Positions 21,059 to 32,317 of a stretch of 64,000 nt of DNA are shown piece after piece. The stretch comes from Piliocolobus tephrosceles (Eukaryota; Chordata; Mammalia; Primates; Cercopithecidae): positions 133,196,726-133,260,725 of the forward strand of contig NC_045441.1 of assembly GCF_002776525.5 (NCBI RefSeq), in the 5' to 3' direction. The notes beneath the pieces are model-generated. The model had not been told where the DNA came from and ran no database searches. It saw nothing but the letters and a program-made list of their open reading frames with translations. Each line of letters opens with the position of its first letter. Within the stretch, counting starts at the first letter, position 1. A program made the translations under genes and the position numbers.

Positions 21059-21355
21059 GGCCAGGCACAGTGGCTCACGCCTATAATCCCAGCACTTTGG
21101 GAGGCTGAGGCAGGTAGATCACAAGGTCAGGAGTTCGAAACCAGCCTGACCAACATGGTGAAACCTCATCTCTACTAAAAATACAAAAATTAGCCTGGTG
21201 TGGTGGCGTGTGCCTGTAATCCCAGCTACTCAGGAGGCTCAGGCAGGAGAATCGCTTGAGCCTGGGAGACAGAGGTCACCATGAGCTGAGAAAGCACCAT
21301 TGCACTCCAGCCTGGCAACAGAGCGAGATTCAATCTCAAAAAAAAAAAAAAAAGA
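21059..21355 (+). mobile_element. Alu (S-like)
   Basis: GGGCCAGGCACAGTGGCTCACG to 'gagattcaatctcaaaaaa'. Confidence 0.93.
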
Positions 21356-22745
21356 CAAGAACTGAGTTAAAAATCAGTCTGAAAGGTTCAATGTTGGGTT
21401 ACAGGATCAGGCAAAAAGCAGAGGCAGAAAGGCCTTAGGAGTGTTCCAAGAAGTAGCACTGGACCAGCTGAGAGTCAGAGAGAGTTCACCGTGGGAACAA
21501 TGCAGCCAGTAATGTGGGTTGGTGGCACCACGACATTATCTAGTCAGGACAATGACAGCCCCAGGGAAAACGCTGATGAGTTCCTGCTTCAAAAAAGGTC
21601 ATTGTCATTCCTTTAGTCCTGATACCTAGACTACACAGGATCCTTCCCTGCCTCTCCCCAAGCCCTGTAACTTGATCTTAAAGGCATTATTGTCAATTAA
21701 AGTAGTCCCAAGTTCCAGAAGCTATTTTTATTCAGCCCCATCTAATACAGATTTCATTTTAAAATAGCTTTATTTTGAATCTATTTACTGTTCCTAGCCC
21801 CTATCACTTTGTTCTTATAAATGTATTCATTCAACATGCCTCACTGACAGGCACTGCTAGGAAAGGAAACTAACCCAGGTTGACCACCTTTACACATCTG
21901 GTACTTACACTAAGGTGATTTCTATATACTACATTATTGAATCACCACAATAATCCAGTGATGTAGGTATTATTACATATTATTAACACCATTGAAGACA
22001 TTAGGGAAATGAAGTGTAGGAAGATTCAGAGAAAGCACAGGAAGGTAAATATGCCCAAGATTTCACATGAAATAAATGGAAGGCAGGATTCAAATTTACC
22101 CGGCTGAATCTAAATCTCATTCTCTTTCCATTGCATCTTTCTCTCTCCTCTCTAGGCCTTTATACAGAGGAAATATAGGCCCAAATAAAATATCAAAATC
22201 TCAGGATAGGATGACAGGCCTGATTAAGAAACCCAGTCACCAAGACCAAGCAGTAAGAAATGAAAACGAAAAATAAAATAAAATGCTGAGAACCATAGTC
22301 TGCAAAGTAAAGGAAGAAAACCTGGGAGAGCTAGAGTGACCTCCACATGCAAACACACCCTGCAGACAGGAACAGGCTTGATGGGAAGAGCAAGCTCCCT
22401 AAATGGGCGGTTGTAACTTTCCTACTAGTTGAAATGTCAGGAAAAGCCTTGTGTGCTAACTCTCTGGACAAGTGCACAAGAATCAAGGGTTGTGACTTCA
22501 AAAACCAAAATATGCTCACAAGTCAGAGCTGGCAGAACAAGAGGAGGTCGAGCTGATGAGACCTGAGGTTCGGAGAAGAAAAAGAGAGAGAGAGAGAGAA
22601 GAGATGTAATCAAGGAGAACCAACTGAAGCTGGAGGGAAGCAGAAAGAATAGCCAGGCTGGTTCAGGAGGCAGTTCTGGCACCTCTGACCCCATTGCCCA
22701 CCCACCGTAGGCAGCATGAAATATGCCAGAGGTCAACAACTTTCT
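21356..22745. other. Intergenic; MIR relic, otherwise unassigned
   Basis: 21,895-22,120 is an antisense MIR ('aatccagtgatgtaggtattattac', 'attagggaaatgaagtgtaggaagattcagagaaag', 'caggattcaaattta'). A (GA)n run is at 22,582-22,600. No gene was seen in the rest. Confidence 0.55.
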
Positions 22746-23039
22746 GTTTTTTTTTTTTTAGACAGTCTCGCTCTGTCACCCAGGCTGGACTGCAGTGGTG
22801 CAATCTCAGCTCACTGCAACCTCTGTCTCCTGGGTTCAAATAATTCTCCTGCCTCAGCCTCCCAAGTAGCTGGGAATACAGGTGCCCACCACCACGCCCA
22901 GCTAATTTTTGCATTTTCAGTAGAGAAGGGGTTTCGCCATGTTTGGCCAGGCTGGCCTCAAATTCCTGACCTCAAGTGATCCACCAGCCAAGGCCTCCCA
23001 AAGTGCTGGAATTACAGATGTAAGCCACCGCGCCCGGCC
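22746..23039 (-). mobile_element. Alu (S-like), antisense
   Basis: Poly-T, GACAGTCTCGCTCTGTCACCC to CCACCGCGCCCGGCC. Confidence 0.93.
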
Positions 23040-23899
23040 CAGAGGTCAACAGCTTCTGCCCTAGATCAGAAGTTTACTCTGCTCACTCATTATAAATCAA
23101 AGGCCCTCTCATACCTGGGAATGAGTTTCGTATTCTAGCGTAGAAGTAGAGCCAGTCCCAGTTTGAACTTTTCGCCTTTCTGTACTCCCAGTTCTTACCC
23201 CTTTGCTGGGCCTAGGACACATGGGCGTGCTCTTCTTAATCCAGATTTTTGAGTCTTAATCCCAGTTTTTCCTATTGTTTCCCATACACTCCACGGCAGC
23301 TTAGAGTAGGCTGAAAACTGCTGAACTGTTTAAGACTTAATCCTTCAGAGAAACACGGCAGAAGTAGCGTACTCTTTGAACATAAAGCTGTTCAGGACTG
23401 TATTAGAGAAGAGGCTATACTTCCTTAATTACATTCTATTGTACAGTCACCTCAAAATAACTAGTGACCACGTTCAACTAGGATCATTGGCAACAGTAAA
23501 TGGGCACGGTGATCTGGAAATGGTATAACCAAGCTGTTTGGGCTGCAGACCATGGCATTCCTAAGAGCAAAATAGGCAAGGAGTCCATTAATATTTTACT
23601 TGACTTCTGTCACCATGGAAACCCTTGGAGTACTGAATGGTTTTGGGGGTGGTCAGACTCAACCAAAAATATCAAAAATCTCTGTCCCTGAGGCAGAGGA
23701 TGCCTACTTTGTGTGTGTCTGTGTATGCACACACGCACGCTCCAGAGACTTTTGGCATTCTTTGAAGTCACTGGAGGGGCACAGAGATAAACCATTCAGC
23801 CTCGGCCCCCAAGACTAGCAGAACACAAGGTTTCCCTGAAAGAATAAAAAAAAAAATACAGGCATAAGAAAACACACGAACATGGGCTTAGAGATTTAA

Positions 23900-23937
<38 letters not shown>

Positions 23938-24053
23938 GCCCTAGAAAGCACACAGAAGGAACATACACCCTGAGATATGCACTCATTCTAAAATAAACTC
24001 AGGAATACAAAAGGACACCGGCATGTCCTTTCAGAGACCACACCTCTAGGCCT
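23040..24053. other. Intergenic; (CA)n microsatellite at about 23,900-23,936
   Basis: About 17 CA units are followed by GGGCCC. A second short GT-rich stretch is at 23,711-23,725. No coding support for the short frames here. Confidence 0.6.
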
Positions 24054-24232
24054 TAAGTAGGAGAAGGAAGAGGGAAGCGGGAAGAGGGGAGAGGGGAGAG
24101 GGGAGAGGGAGAGGAAGGGGGAGGGGGGGGGGGGGGGGGGGGGAGGGGGAGGGAGAGGAGGAGGGAGAGAGAGAAAGAGGAGAGAGAGAGAGAAAGGAAG
24201 AAGGGGGCGGAGGAGGAGAAGGAGGAGACACT
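24054..24232. repeat. Purine-only (GGGAGA/GGA) tract with about 20-26 consecutive G
   Basis: Apart from a few bases, the + strand is G and A for about 180 nt: GGGGAGAGG units, then an uninterrupted G run around 24,124-24,143, then (GA)n and GGAGGA units. Such strands can form G-quadruplex or H-DNA structures. It lies about 0.5 kb before the CpG island. The antisense Ser/Pro reading frame over it is a composition artefact. Confidence 0.92.
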
Positions 24233-24285
24233 CTTTATTCTATAGGAGGAGACATCACAGAAGAGAAATTACCACTGAGGCCTTG

Positions 24286-24604
24286 GCCAGGTGCGGTGGC
24301 TCACGCCTGTAATCCCAGCACTTTGGGAGACCGAGGCGGGCACATCACCTGAGGTCAGGAGTTTCCAGACCAGCCTGGCCAACATGGCCAAACCCACTCT
24401 CCACTAAAAAATACAAAAATTAGACGAGCCTGGTGGCGCGGACCTGTAATCCCAGCAACTCGGGAGGCTGAGGCAGGAGAGTCTCTTGAACCCAGAGACG
24501 GCGGTTGCAGTGAGCCGAGATCGCGCCATTGCACTCCAGCCTGGGCAACAGGGCGAGACTCCGTCTCAGGAAAAAAAACAACAACAACGAACAAACAAAC
24601 AAAA
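24286..24604 (+). mobile_element. Alu (S-like) at the edge of the CpG island
   Basis: TTGGCCAGGTGCGGTGGCTCACG to 'gactccgtctcaggaaa', with an (AAC)n/(AAAC)n tail. Confidence 0.93.
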
Positions 24605-24689
24605 AACCACTGAGGCCTGAAGATAAAAACACTTGTACAACCACGGATGTCAGACTTGCAGAGGCACGGCCAAGGCAAAAGACAAACAC

Positions 24690-25400
24690 ATACAGACGGC
24701 AGCAGGCAGACAGGCCGGGTCCAGAGTCAGGCTCCGGTGAAGCTCCGAAGAAACACGTAGGGAGATTTCGGAGGCGTCCGAGGACACCGCGGGGCCCGGC
24801 CGGCTCCCTCTGTCTCTCAGCGCGACCCTTCTCCGGGTCACCCCGCCTGCGCCCGCCCTGCACCCGCGCACCGCGCCCTCGGGGCTCCCTGGGACCGCCC
24901 GCGGCCTGGCCCTTGCGCCCGGGCTCCCCTCCCCGCCGGCCAGGCACTTCCCAGCTCTGACGCGGGAGCTTCTTTCACACCAATGGGGCTCGCGCGCGGA
25001 GGGGCCGTGCCCCTCCTCCGGGAAGGTGTGTCCCTGTTTCCTCACCTGAAACTTCCTAGGAGAACCCGATCCCTCCCTCCCGTCGGGCGGCCAGGGGCGG
25101 GCCGCGGGTGGGGCGGCCGGGCCTGCGCTGGGGACGGCGCTGGGGACTGCGGCCGGCGCCGGGACCTGGAGGGGACGCTGGGGCCGAAGCAGCATGTGAC
25201 ACCGACCAGGTGGGTGCCCTCTTCCCGTCTCGGCCCTGGGCTCCCGGCGGCTGTGGAGCCCGGCGGAGGTGGGGCAGGGCCCGGAAGGAAGAGGAAGCCA
25301 GGCCTTCCCCAGGGATCAGCCCCCGCTGGGTCCGGGGCGCAGGCTCCGGAAATGGGGGGGCTGGGCCTGCAGGCAGGGCTCGGGGTGTGTGGCTGAGGAC
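24690..25400 (+). promoter_or_regulatory. ARHGEF5: CpG island and probable ARHGEF5 promoter
   Basis: This is the only long, strongly GC- and CpG-rich stretch in the window. It contains a CCAAT box at 24,980-24,984 and GC-box (Sp1-type) sites near 25,094-25,103 and 25,107-25,118. I see no TATA box at a suitable distance, as expected for a CpG-island promoter with dispersed starts. It lies about 7 kb upstream of the start codon, and a consensus splice donor sits at its centre (25,210). The several open frames through it on both strands are a by-product of high GC and few stop codons; I do not call them genes. Confidence 0.8.
25130..25209 (+). other. ARHGEF5: ARHGEF5 exon 1 (5' UTR, non-coding), 5' end uncertain
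   Basis: A strong donor (CAG/GTGGGT) follows position 25,209 inside the CpG island, and the next plausible exon on this strand begins at 32,318. The exon has no start codon joined in frame to exon 2 that I can support, so it is called untranslated. The 5' boundary is a guess from the GC boxes upstream; CAGE or 5' RACE data would be needed to fix it. Confidence 0.55.
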
Positions 25401-26599
25401 CCTGGTGGGGAAGAGGAGAGGAACTGGAGGAAATGTTGCCTAAAAGTTTGCTTCCGGTCGGGTCCCGCCTAGGAAATGGGCACCCTGCCCCCAGACGTTC
25501 CCCGGGCCAATAATCAGGGCTCTTTCTTCAAAGTCGGCGCCCTGGGGTAAACTAAGCCGTATCAGAAGGAATAACTGAGATTCCCTTTCTAGGCTGTTCC
25601 TTACCTGGAGAGGTTTTGTCGGCTCCTTTTCCTTAACCAGGCCGGGGCCTTTCCTTATTTATCTCCGTAGGTATTTGCGTACTGTATGAGTCTATGTGTA
25701 GCTTCTCTCCGTGTTATCCAAAGCTGTGTAACCTGAAACAGTGACTCCTGCCCTGCCCCTCACCCCAGTTCCCTACATATGGGGAGCCTCCTAAAGCTTG
25801 ATGTGAATCACAACATTGCATTCTTAGCAAGGTGGAAAGAAGTTATTTAGAGCTGCGGGCTGAGGTAGGGGTGGGGGTGCTAGAATGAGGACTCAGCGCT
25901 CTAGAATCCCTGAGCATCTTTTGCAGTTGCCTTCCGGCCAGACTGCCCGAATAGAGGCAATCGTGATACTACGTCATTTCCAGATCTCAGTCCCTTTCTT
26001 CCCTTCCTGGATCTTAGGTTCCAAAGACAGATTCGCCCTCCTGTCTACCTAGAAGTGAACTCTGGCCAGGACTCTTGTCTGGTTAAGAGCAAGGGTGTGT
26101 CAAACAGACGAGAGAGGGTGGTTTTCCTTTCGAGCTTCCTTCCTGGCTTGCTCCCCCACTGCACTCCACTGTCTCGCCTTGCATCTTGGGCCTAATCCAG
26201 AGATCCCAGCTCCCAGCTCAAAAGCTCCTGATGTGGCCTCTGTCTCAGACGTCCTGTTTTATCCACACTTGGAGCATGAGGAAGCTCCTGGTATAGGCCT
26301 TAGCAAAATAGGTGTCATTTGTTAACCAATCTGTGGGCCTAAAACTGAACCATGGCTAGTGAAGGAGTCCTGAGGAACTGGGAAGATGGAATGAGGGCGT
26401 GTCAGTTCTGCATGAGACAGTTGTGCAGGAGGAATGTATGTCATGGTCCTACTGGGGAGGAGAGAGAAATCAGGAGGAGTGTAAAAGAATCCCTCTCATC
26501 AACAATATAGCGATTCTCAATAGAGAGAAGAGTCTTCACATATCAGAGGTCCTGAGAATGTATCGCTGCCTTTAACACGGTCTGAGGTTCTTTGGCCAC

Positions 26600-28420
26600 A
26601 TTACGTGTGGTGTCTGTGGGATAGACAGGAATACGTCATTTGTGGTGTGTGGAGAGATCAGTCACTATGTGGTATGGACAGGAATGGTGTCACTCATAGG
26701 GTCTTGGGTTCAACAGGAGCAGCATTACCAAGTGTCAGTGGTGTAGACTCAAACAGGCGACCAACAGTTCTGGTGTAGATAGGGACTGGGTCACTCACAG
26801 TGTCTGTGGAGTAAGCAGGAGCTGATGGCTTATAGTGCCGGCAAGGTAGACTGGAACAAAGTCACCCTCAAGGTCTATGTTAATACACAAACATGTCACT
26901 CACACTAATATTATCTGGGTGGATGCCACTAGGACCACAGATGAGACTGTGGAGTGTAAGTCAGCATTGATACTAATAATGTTCTCATATAAACCATCTG
27001 GTCTATAAGGCAGTTGGTGTGACATTTTCAGACATTAGGGAATAGATAAATGTTTATTACAGCTTTCACTGGCATGGTGGGACTTTCCTACAGTGGACAG
27101 AACACATGTTGTAGTAGTCAGTGGTCCAGAAAGCTACCCCTATTTTGATATCTTTGTAGTATTGAGGGCAATGATGTCAAATAGTGAATAAAGTCATATA
27201 TCTATGTGGTGATCTTATTTTAACCTCAATATTATGTTAGTGGTTTGTAGGTCAGAATATTTGAAATCGACCTTGCTAGAAAATCCAGGAAGCATGGTCC
27301 TCAAAAATATATATGGCACTGAGCCTCAGTTCAAAGAATTGGCAGTTTGATTGGGGAGGGGTTGTATCCTTGAAATACAGTGTTGTTTCTAGTGACTAGA
27401 AATAGACGAGAGCTAAGGTGTTGGGGGGGCTCTAGGGAAGATAGAGAGCTCTGTCATACATTGTGTTAAAGGGATGACTTGAAGCTTTGCCTCTCAAGAA
27501 GTCACACGTGGGTGAGGTTATGTGGATGCAAAATGTCTGTGGTCTGAAGGAAGGCCATATCCCCATGATCCCATGCCCTGGCTTTGCCTGTACACAGATA
27601 AACAGTGATTATTCACCCTTGGTGGAGAAGGAGGTGAGGATGTTTGCACTCTAACATAATGAGCATTGCAAAAAAACTCTCTCCTGATGCCTTTACGTGA
27701 GTAAGACCATGATTTACAGATTTCCTTTCACTTTGTCACATTTTAGCTTTGTCATGCCTGATTGCAACAGGATCACTGAGATAGGATCAAGTATAGGGAA
27801 CGTGGGGTATGTTCTCCCTTTGCAATAACTGGTGGCTGAGCAGGTGACCACTGATATTTCCAAATGAAAAAAAGACAGTTGGAAACAGTATCAATGGGTT
27901 TGCAGAGGCAGGCATGCATGGTGCCACTAGACTGGAACAGAAAATGTCCAGGTAGCACATGGTATTTATAGATATACCCTAGATATGGCAGAAACACACA
28001 TATTTCGAGGCTACTTGTTTTGAGGACGTGATGGTGTATATGGAGGAGAGGGCCTGAGCCATACAGATGTTGGTGAGGAGAGACTACAGGTTTAGTCCCA
28101 TAGTCTCCTTAGGCAGGAAGGAGCCAAGTTTCAGAAAGTGTCTTACAGTAAGCAAGTATATCATCTGATGTGTGATTGAGAGAATAGGGCCACATCACAG
28201 AATCACCCATAGGGATTATACTATTTTGTACTTAAGGGCTAGACGTAGGGAGCCAATCGCACATGGTGTCAATTAACTGGAAAAAGACATAAAAGTCCTT
28301 CTGCCTGTGTACAATTATGTCAGGCATACCTCTTTGTCCCATATAGATGGTATCTGTGTCTCTGGGATGGCCAGAATCTTGTCACATACTACTCTGCAGT
28401 GTGCTGGGGACCTGCCTGTT
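26600..28420. repeat. Degenerate tandem repeat in ARHGEF5 intron 1 (about 33-55 nt period)
   Basis: Variants of 'gt(a/g)gacaggaa(t)' recur with 'gtcactca(t/c)ag' and 'gtctgtgg' around 26,608, 26,675, 26,712, 26,745, 26,776, 26,812 and 26,850. Weaker echoes follow to about 28,400, for example 'tagactggaacagaaaatgtcc' (27,928) and 'gtctctgggatggccagaatcttgtcac' (28,356). A related unit lies at 31,895-31,935 ('gtcactcctagtgtccgaagagtagacaggg'). I do not recognise the family. The period was judged by eye. Confidence 0.45.
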
Positions 28421-28467
28421 TGGTTATGTCAGGCTCTATTGCAAGAGATTGTAAGGATGGCTCAGAG

Positions 28468-28520
28468 TGTGTGTGTGTGTGTGTGAGAGAGTGTGTGTGT
28501 GTGTGTGTCTGTGTGTCTGT
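28468..28520. repeat. Imperfect (GT)n microsatellite
   Basis: GT units broken by GAGAGA and TCTGTG. In ARHGEF5 intron 1. Confidence 0.85.
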
Positions 28521-28904
28521 ACACAGTGGCTCAGCAGGACAGTATTCTGAGGAGATGAGTTTTCAGTTTAAGCCTGGACCAGACAAGAAAGGTGCAGGGT
28601 CAGGTGCAGCATTGGGTCCATAGAATTCTGGGGTCTTCTCTGGACTGATGCCCTGCCAGCTTTCTTTCAGTGGAAACTCTAAGTGCTTACAGTAGACTTA
28701 AGTCAAGTGACTTTGCTTCAGGTTTGCTCACACCATTCCCTTAGGAGATTTGAGCAAGGGTCTAGGGTCTTTGACCTTTAGTTTCTTCATCTGTAAATTG
28801 AGCAAAGTTTCTGTGTGTCTCTGAAGGTCCTTCCGGCTTTAAGAATCCTATGCTTCTCTCTTACACTTATTCTCTCTCTCTCAGATCAACAGTATTGACA
28901 ATAG

Positions 28905-29560
28905 CCACCATTTCTATGACCCTTAAAGATAACAGTGTACATTTTTATGTTGTTTAATCTTTACTAGAACTGTGAAGGAGTCCTTTTATCTCCTTTTTTA
29001 AAGATAAGAAATTGGATGTTCAAGTAATTAAATGGTTTCTACAATTGTCTTAAAACCAGCAAAGATACCAAAGAGGCACAACCAAATACTGAGCCACACT
29101 CTTTTCACTCTGTATTCTTCCACCATTCATTCATGCAATACATCTTTATTGAGGACCAGCTAAGCTTCAGGCAGAGGGGGTTATATGGCAGTGTTTGTGC
29201 CTTCATGGTGATCATGATCTAGCCTGGAAAACAGACATTAAATATGGCATGACAAGTGCAAGGTGTGTTTGAGGAGAAGCAAAGGATTATCTGTTGCAAA
29301 AGAGGATTCCAGGCAGAGGACCAGTGTCTGCAAAGGCCTACAGGTGAGAGACAGAGAGAAAAGTGAGCTAAAGACACTGAAAGCCAGTGGGAGAGGGGGG
29401 ATGGGGGCAGGGACAGATGGTGACAGGTGAATAGGCTGCTGGAGAAGAAAGCTTCTACAGGGTGTATAGCCCATGCTGAAGATTTAGATTTCATCTCAAG
29501 AGCATTCGAAGAATCTAAGCTGGAAGTGGTGCTTTTGAAGCTCACTTAGGTACTGTATGG
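28905..29560. mobile_element. MIR (28,905-29,095) and L2-like (29,130-29,560) relics
   Basis: The MIR is antisense ('atgttgtttaatctttactagaactgtgaaggagtcc', 'aaagataagaaattggatg'). The next part starts 'tcattcatgcaatacatctttattgaggaccagc' and has 'ggaaaacagacattaaatatggc', 'ttccaggcagaggaccagtgtctgcaaaggcct', common in L2-type relics. Confidence 0.5.
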
Positions 29561-29765
29561 AGAACGGATTGGAATAGCACAAAATGAGTGGAGGCCAATG
29601 CCCAAGCTGTGGCCGGGTGCAGTGGCCGGGTGAGGCAGTAGTAGCATGCACCAGTGGAGACGGATGGGACAGAACTGGACAGTCTTAAGGGATATTTAGC
29701 AGATGAGGTCAGTAGCACATGGCGATTGATTAGGTATAGGGAATCTGGGCCAGGAGGGAAACAAG

Positions 29766-30075
29766 AATTTTATTTTATTTTATTTTTATTTATTTATTTA
29801 ATTATTTATTTAGAGACAGGGTCTCACTCTGTCACCTAGACTGGAGTGCAATGATGTAATCTTGGGTCACTGCACCCTCTGCCTCCTGGGCTTAAGGGAT
29901 CTTCCCATCTCAACCCCCGAGTAGCTGGGACTACAGACACGTGCCACTATGCTCCACTAATTTTTGTATTTTTTATAGAGACAGGGTTTCACCATGTTTT
30001 CCAGGCTGGTCTCAAACTCCTAGATTCAAGCAATTGACCTGTCTCAGCCTCCCAAAGTGTCAGGATTATATATGT
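29766..30075 (-). mobile_element. Alu (J-like), antisense
   Basis: (TTTTA)n tail at 29,766-29,812, GAGACAGGGTCTCACTCTG to 'ctcccaaagtgtcaggatta'; its end is eroded. In intron 1. Confidence 0.9.
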
Positions 30076-30628
30076 AAAGTGCGTCGGGAAACTCAGTTTC
30101 TCATCTGTAAAATGGGCAGAATAATGGTACCCATCTTATATGATGACTCTTAGATGTATGGCATATACATATTTAAAGAAGTGTTTCATTATTTTTAGTG
30201 ACATGTATGCAGGAAAACCTTAGTGTTTCAGAATGAAAAATAAGAAAAATTAATTTGTTATGTATACAGCTCTAAATGTTTAAAGTTCTGTGTAAACTGT
30301 TAATCATTATTTTAGGAAAAGGTGGGCATTTTCCATTGAAGTAAAAGGATCATATTTTATTCTGGCCTGAATTTTATTCTTTATGTGAAAAATATTTATT
30401 AAACACTTAGTTTAGGCCAGTATTAGGCTAAGTATGGATCATTGAGCAAGTCATAGTTCTTAATTTCATAAATTTTACCATCTATTGGTTGCAATAGAGG
30501 GTAAATCAAAATACACATATCATTATATAATTATAATTGTATAAATGCTACAAAGGAAAAGTAACTGAATTATAGTTGCAAATTGCTACAAAGAGAGGTA
30601 CAGTTTAACCTAGTTAAAAGATCAGGGG
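30076..30628. other. Intron 1: MIR-like scrap and L2-like sequence
   Basis: 30,085-30,170 is a sense MIR core ('aactcagtttctcatctgtaaaatgggcagaataatgg'). 30,380-30,560 has 'tatttattaaacacttagtttaggccagtattaggc', an L2-like start. AT-rich. Confidence 0.5.
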
Positions 30629-30921
30629 AGGCCGGGTGTGGTGGCTCACACCTGTAATCACAACACTTTGGGAGGCCGAGGCGGGCGGATCATGAAGTCA
30701 GGAGATCGAGACCATCCTGGCCAAAATGGTGAAACCCCATCTCTACTAAAAATACAAAAATTAGCTGGGTGTGGTGGCGCACGCCTATAGTCTTAGCTAC
30801 TCGGGAGGCTGAGGCAGGAGAATCGCTTGAACCTGGAAGGTGGAGGTTGCAGTGAGCTGAGATTGCACCACTGCACTCTAGCCTGGGTGACAAAGTGAGA
30901 CTCTGTGTCAAAAAAAAAAAT
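30629..30921 (+). mobile_element. Alu (S/Y-like)
   Basis: AGGCCGGGTGTGGTGGCTCAC to 'gactctgtgtcaaaaaaaaa'. In intron 1. Confidence 0.93.
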
Positions 30922-32317
30922 TGGGGGAAACTAAAGGGGTCAAACCAGGAAAATGTAATACTACAAGTAACAAGAGAATATTTCTAACCTCAGTAGTGTC
31001 AAATACGGACAAGAACTACCCAAAATGAAGATCCATAGGGTCTTCTTTGGAATCAACAACATGTAGATTGTAGGGAATATTGAATGCTGCTTATCAAAGC
31101 CGGGTTGGAGACACGTGGGATGTGAGAGTATGAAGACAGCAGATAAGAGCAACTCCTTCTAGTCATTTGAAAGATGAGAAGAATGTGGGAATGCTTCCAT
31201 ATCCCAGGGGTTGTTCAGCAGGGATGTTGAAAGTATGAGTGCACAGGGCTCCTGGGGAAGCAGGCTAGAAGTGACAGAGAATGGAAAGGAGGGATACGTC
31301 TTTTCCTGACTGAGGGCAGAAGACAGAAAGAGTGGAAATACAGGTTGCTTTGAATCGCTAGAAATTGAGGTGAGAGAAACCCAGTTCCATCAGTTTCTAT
31401 TTTCTTTGCAAAATAGGAGATGAGGTGTTCTGCTGGAAGTGAGAGAAAAGGCAGGAAGGTTGAAATCCAAAGACAGGAAGGTCAAAAGAATTCATGAGAA
31501 GAGTTCGTACAGATACTGAGGCCAAGGGGAGAGTAAGATGATGCAGAAGTCACCCTTCTGTGGTCTTCCTTGAAGGAGGTAACATGTCTAGTTCAACACT
31601 AAATCCAATAAGGCAGTTATCATCCCACTTTACAACAGCTGCCTCTAGAATTGGAAACAAAGCTGTTGGTTAGTTACAATGCTGTAGTAGACACTATGGA
31701 AAATAGAAAGATGAGTAAACTCCAAACCCTCTCTAAAGAAGATGAAACCATAGCACCTCGCACATTGGCTATCGTAGCCTGGCCTATTTTAACTGATGTC
31801 CACAGCTTAAGAGGAAGACCCCCTCCTGACACTGCTTCTCTGGCCTAATAGATCTGGGGTGTGTCCTGTGCTGTGTCTGGGAGTTATATGAGGCTGAGTC
31901 ACTCCTAGTGTCCGAAGAGTAGACAGGGAGAGACAGAAGATGACATAATGGAGTCTAGAGAGAACTGATGATGGGAAGCTGCTTGGCACTCTCTGCCAAT
32001 GGTCCTCTGCTATAATTTAATTGTTCATTATGACCTGTTTCCCTCACAAGACCACAGGCTCCATGACGACAAGATCTTTATCTCATTCACTATTGAATGC
32101 CCCACACTTAACAGGGTTGCTAGGAAAATATTTATGAAATAAATACATCAATGACAAGTTTTATAGAGCCTATTGCTTATTTTGTTGAGAACCTGTTGTC
32201 TCAAAGACTGACCCTAAATGGAACCAAATAAATGCATCACTCGTCTTTTTTACAGTCTCTTCCTCTGATAGGTAAAAGCAGAGTTATCAGAAACCTTTGT
32301 CTTTGATTCCTCCTTAG
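30922..32317. other. End of ARHGEF5 intron 1: unassigned plus an L2-like 3' end
   Basis: 32,030-32,165 reads like an L2 3' end ('caggctccatgacgacaagatctttatctc', 'aaatatttatgaaataaatacatc'). 31,895-31,935 carries one unit of the intron 1 tandem repeat. No exon is supported here. Confidence 0.45.

Larger units (their letters stand above)
25210..32317 (+). other. ARHGEF5: ARHGEF5 intron 1 (non-coding)
   Basis: GT-AG intron of about 7.1 kb with acceptor TCCTTAG ending at 32,317. It holds a decayed tandem-repeat-like stretch (26.6-28.4 kb), a GT-rich microsatellite (about 28,468-28,520), MIR and L2 relics, and two Alus. I see nothing coding in it. The first roughly 1 kb after the CpG island is repeat-poor. 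Confidence 0.7.

Noticed and set aside
24046..24231. Ser/Pro/Leu-rich antisense frame
   Set aside because: Direct translation of the purine tract; a composition artefact.
24420..25472. Overlapping open frames of 107-181 codons on both strands across the CpG island
   Set aside because: High GC removes stop codons. The frames are Arg/Gly/Pro/Ala-rich, exist on both strands at once, partly include Alu, and show no splice structure except the exon 1 donor.
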